This document shows positions 1-3,600 of a DNA stretch of 6,575 nt, in pieces. The stretch's first letter is position 1. The number at the start of each line of letters is the position of its first letter. Position numbers and translations under genes: made by a program. The notes under the pieces were generated by a model. The model saw only the letters and a list, made by a program, of their open reading frames with translations, was not told the DNA's origin and made no database searches. Location: the NCBI GenBank assembly GCA_041656295.1, contig JBBADV010000040.1, forward strand, positions 1-6,575, in the 5' to 3' direction. The DNA is from Kiritimatiellales bacterium. GTDB lineage: Bacteria; Verrucomicrobiota; Kiritimatiellia; Kiritimatiellales; Tichowtungiaceae.

Positions 1-245
1 CGGACACGACGGGCGCCAAAATAGCTTTCATCCAGTTCAACTTCGCCGCATTTAAACGGACTGTCCAGTTCGCAACACTCCGCAATCCGCTGACGAACTG
101 CATAAAAAATCCGGTTGATGGTGTTGCGGCTCAGCCCGGTAAGAACAGCAATCTTCGATGCTTCAATATCCACCGAGAAGCAGCGGATAATACGCCGGAA
201 ATCGTGTTCCGAAATCCTTGAATGAAAAATATATTTATTACTCAT
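1..245 (-). CDS. IS1595-family (IS1016-like) transposase, N-terminal part, cut by window edge
   Basis: This is the first 81 codons of a DDE-type transposase; the C-terminal part lies left of position 1. The protein would excise and insert its own element by cutting at terminal inverted repeats. The start ATG is at 243-245 and opens MSNKYIFHSRISEHDF. Residues about 27-54 (IEASKIAVLTGLSRNTINRI followed by FYAVRQRI) look like a helix-turn-helix. ELDESYFGARR at 70-80 is the hallmark of the first catalytic Asp (D72) in the ISXO2-like/IS1595 family. The start goes straight into the helix-turn-helix region without the N-terminal zinc-ribbon of longer family members, which fits the IS1016 group. No stop or frameshift is seen in the visible part, but the other catalytic residues are out of view, so activity is unknown. 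No clear Shine-Dalgarno precedes the ATG; a large palindrome abuts it instead. Confidence 0.9.
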   Translation of the reverse strand, partial: MSNKYIFHSRISEHDFRRIIRCFSVDIEASKIAVLTGLSRNTINRIFYAVRQRIAECCELDSPFKCGEVELDESYFGARRV

Positions 246-295
246 TTCAAGACAACATCTTAAGGGCTATGTCAACCCCATTAACTTGTCTTGAA
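246..295. repeat. Compound palindrome at the transposase start, probable IS end region
   Basis: Two perfect 10-base arms, TTCAAGACAA (246-255) and TTGTCTTGAA (286-295), enclose a second nested palindrome: TTAAGGG (260-266) pairs with CCC (277-279) and TTAA (281-284) apart from one bulged A at 280. That gives about 17 potential base pairs around a 10-base loop (267-276). The left arm ends directly against the transposase ATG (243-245). The central GGGCTATGTCAACCCC (264-279) has the GC-rich look of an IS1595-type terminal repeat, so the outer boundary of the element probably lies near 276-295. The partner terminal repeat would be beyond position 1, so the exact end and any target duplication cannot be fixed. 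Confidence 0.6.
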
Positions 296-314
296 GCAAA
301 AATAAAAATTGGTC

Positions 315-340
315 CGCAGATAACGTAGATGAACGCAGAT
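315..340. repeat. Short triple direct repeat CGCAGAT / CGTAGAT / CGCAGAT
   Basis: Three 7-base units begin at 315, 324 and 334, spaced by AA and GAA; the middle unit has one change. From memory, similar CGCAGATAACGCAGAT strings are scattered between genes in several PVC and deltaproteobacterial genomes, but I cannot verify this here. It lies about 20 bases outside the palindrome next to the transposase, so it could belong to the host sequence at the insertion site. Function unknown. Confidence 0.45.
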
Positions 341-574
341 GTTTAAACCACGGGATACACAACACACACGGAAGTTTTGCAGAAAGCATCAGGCATTCAG
401 GGATTAGCAGAGAGGCAGAGTAGTAGACACGGCGCCCTCGCCACGTTCCGTGTTCAGGGTTTTCAGTTTACAGTTGAAAGTTGAAAAGTTCTCAGTGCGC
501 TCTGCGGTTTATCAATCATTCTGCCCGTAATTATTTTGCGATTGTTGCGGCTATACATGAATTTAAAATGCTCT

Positions 575-601
575 GGAGCCGCGGTCAACGCCCGCGGCTC
601 C
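575..601 (-). terminator. GC-rich hairpin, probable terminator of the large gene
   Basis: GGAGCCGCGG (575-584) and CCGCGGCTCC (592-601) are perfect 10-base inverted arms around a 7-base loop. The hairpin begins 28 bases past the TAA stop (630-632) of the minus-strand gene. Read on the minus strand it is followed by AGAGCATTTTAAATT, which has only a broken T-run, so intrinsic termination is plausible but not textbook. It could also act as a 3' stabilising stem. There is no plus-strand gene that would use it. Confidence 0.6.
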
Positions 602-629
602 GGTGCGGCAAATGAAAAGGTATGCGTTT

Positions 630-3600
630 TTATTCCGGTAATTCCACATGTACACGGAAGAAACGATAGGGTGAATTCGTTGCCGATGTCGGATGCCATG
701 CACCGGTTAATGTCTCACACCCTTCGATGATATATCTGCGGGCAGAGCCCAAATCCGGCTCCCAGTAAATTTCAATATCGTCTGCGTCAATGCGTTTAAA
801 ACAGACCGTGAACCGGGATGCGGCATTCGTTGGATTTGTGCCGGCAACATAATCGCGCCAGACCGCGCCCTTGCCGCAATAATCACTTCCGGCAGCCGCT
901 TCATATTCATGCTCCGGACTGCCTGAAACAACAAGACCGTGTTCTTCCAGCCATGAGTAGGGCACAGCCGCCGGCGTCTGCAGTGTTGCCATCGGCTGAA
1001 CCAGCAGGCCGTCGCGAATGAAAAAGATATTCGCACTCACCGGCGCAACCGGGTTAACCCCGTACCACTCAATAAAGACACCGCCGTCGGCAGCGGCCAT
1101 CGAAAGCTCATAATCGTTCCGGTCTCCGGCAAGTGTAACAGATAAATCCGCAACATACATGATGGCCGCATTGCGGCTGTATTCATAGGTGCCGGTCACA
1201 ATCACACCGTTCGTCTGTTTAACACGTACTGTTCCGTCACTGAGGAAGGACAGTTGTACGAATTCTTCACCGGCCAGCAGCTCAAGAGATTTACCCGCCA
1301 GCGATTCCGGCGCAACGGCCTCCATAGCGCTTAAAACAAAGGTGTTTGTCTCAATATAACCGTACATGTAGTCCGAAATGACCGTCCCGTTGGTTGCTGT
1401 TGCAAACCGGAAGGTATGGATTGAGGTATTGGTATAGAGATTCCCGTTATACACATCGACTTCCGTCAACGTCAGACGTGCTCTCTTTCTATCCACCGTA
1501 ACCGCCGTATATTCACCGAAACTTTCCAGTTCCAGACCGTACAAGGGGTCATCATCTTCAACGCTGATGAATTTTCCATCCGGACGGAATATGTAGACGT
1601 CGGTGTCGTCATCATCTTCTTCATAAACAGCCAGCATTTTGTCTCCGAAAGATGCCGGAACCAATGACGGCTGTATTGCACCGACGGTAAACATATTGCA
1701 TTCAATAACGGCGTCATTGAACTGCGGGTCTGTTTGAATCATGATACCGGCAGTCTCTGTAACCATGGTTAAATCAAGCCGTCTGGTACTGCTGAAACCG
1801 CTGCCTGCCGCCAGGAGGTTCGCATGAGCGCCTTTACCGGCGGTGTACTGATATGTACCGCCGCCCGACAGACCCCGGTCATTATAGAACAGATACTCTG
1901 TGTCATTAACAAAAGTCAGCTCAACGGCTTCGTCGAACGAATCGAAACACATTTCCTGCCCGGAAAGAGTCAGCGGCGCCGCAACAGCATCCGTCAGCAC
2001 AAAGCGATTGGTTTCAATCTGATCCTCACCGCCACCCCAGCCGCTATTCATATCTTTAACACAGACCACTGTACCGCTGTCCGATGTCTCAAAGTTAAAC
2101 TGATAGGTTATCCTGGCCAGCGGGAACCAGCCATTGTACCAATAATCCCCGCCAATATTCACATTGATTGACAGCACCGTCTGATCACCAATCCGCACAT
2201 AGTCATAAGTTCCGGCAAAATTGAATTCATCGACATCGCCGTCAAGCTTTGCGGCCGCAGCGCGGCCATCACTGCGTAACACGACACATTCCGGCGGTCC
2301 CTCTTCTCTGATAATCGTCAGCATGTTGCCGCTGATCTGCTCCGGAGACAGATTGGGAACCGCAGCAATGTCACTGAGCACAAACAAACCCCGCCCGGCG
2401 TACGGGCTCAGAATATTAGCCTCTGCGAGCACGCCGATTTCATCGGTGAACATCGTCACTAAAAATTCATCCGGCGAAAACCTGCCATCATCCGTTTCAA
2501 GCGCTGCACAGGACGAAGTCAGGGAGTTCCAGATATATTCATACTCACCGATGCCGTATTCAAACTCTCCGTTATTTTCAACTTCAATGAATGAATATTT
2601 GCCGCCTGTGCTGAAAATCATCTCCAGCGTTTTATCTTCGCCCTGAAATACGATTTTCTTTCCGGTCAGCCGGTCGGGAGCCGTTGAGGTCATATCCGCT
2701 AATACAAAGGTGTTCGTTTCCCATCCATTGGCATTGATAACAACTCCATTGGTTCTCGTTTCAAACTGGAGGCTATAAACCTCTATTGTGGACGACAGTG
2801 CTCCGCCAGACACCCAAGAGCCTGTTTCCTCTGTTGTAATCAGAAGATTGGTGGTATCTACGGCAGTGCTGGAATAAACACCGACGCCACCAAGTGTTAT
2901 AGCCTCAGCCGGATCTTTTTCAAGTCTGGCATATATGCCGTCCGGACGGAATAAATGATACTCAACATTCCCGTTTCCGGTATAAATCGTAAGCATTTTT
3001 TCCGCAAGCTGTTCCGGAATATAGCTTTCAAATTCATACGCCCCGATATCCACCGTGCCGCCCTGTATGCGCGGATTGCCGGCAAGGTCAACGTCACCCA
3101 TAGCAAATTCATTATGCCCGGCATTAATACACGGTGAATCTGCTTGTAGATACAGATTGCCGCCCCCTGCATTCACAAACAATGGATCTGCATCAATATT
3201 ACCAATTCCGGAAGGCAGCGGTGCGGTGCAGGAATATGCAAAGCTGCTGTCATTATAATTGCTGCCGATATTGGCGGAGTTACCCCACACGATACAATGA
3301 TCCAGTGTGCTGTATATCGTGCCGCCGCCCCAGTCTGCTGTATTTCCAAACAGTGTGCAGCCGGTCAAATGACACTCATATACTCCGCCGCCATCATAGC
3401 CGGCGCTGTTTCCGCTCAACAGACAGTTATAGAGCCTGCTGTAATAAGCGCCGCCGCCGAATTCTATAGAACGGTTCCTCGACAGAATACAGTTGTGCAA
3501 TGTGCCGTACATCGCGCCGGCGCCGTTGTCCGCACGTCCATTACGCAGCGTGAAACCGGACAGCACGGTATTGGTATGACCCTCTGTTGACCCCAGCGTT

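Larger units (their letters stand above)
246..629. other. Non-coding gap between the surface-protein gene and the transposase
   Basis: No convincing gene is seen on either strand over these 384 bases. From the transposase side it contains the compound palindrome (246-295), an A/T-rich patch (296-310), a triple CGCAGAT-like repeat (315-340), unassigned sequence with a 7-base direct duplication (AGTTGAA twice, 472-485), and the probable terminator of the large gene (575-601). The middle part (341-571) reads like degenerate intergenic filler. I see no promoter that can be defended. Confidence 0.6.

Noticed and set aside
247..275. Promoter for the transposase using TTGACA (270-275, minus strand)
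   Set aside because: The -35 is perfect, but at 17-base spacing the -10 would be TCTTGA, a poor match that also falls within the palindrome arm. TTGACA may simply be part of the terminal repeat.
472..485. AGTTGAA direct duplication as a target-site duplication of an insertion
   Set aside because: The two copies are adjacent with nothing between them, so they mark no inserted element; probably a simple slippage duplication.
463..699. Minus-strand 78-codon frame running past the large gene's stop
   Set aside because: It overlaps the 3' end of the large gene in another frame, crosses the hairpin, has no family resemblance and no ribosome binding site.
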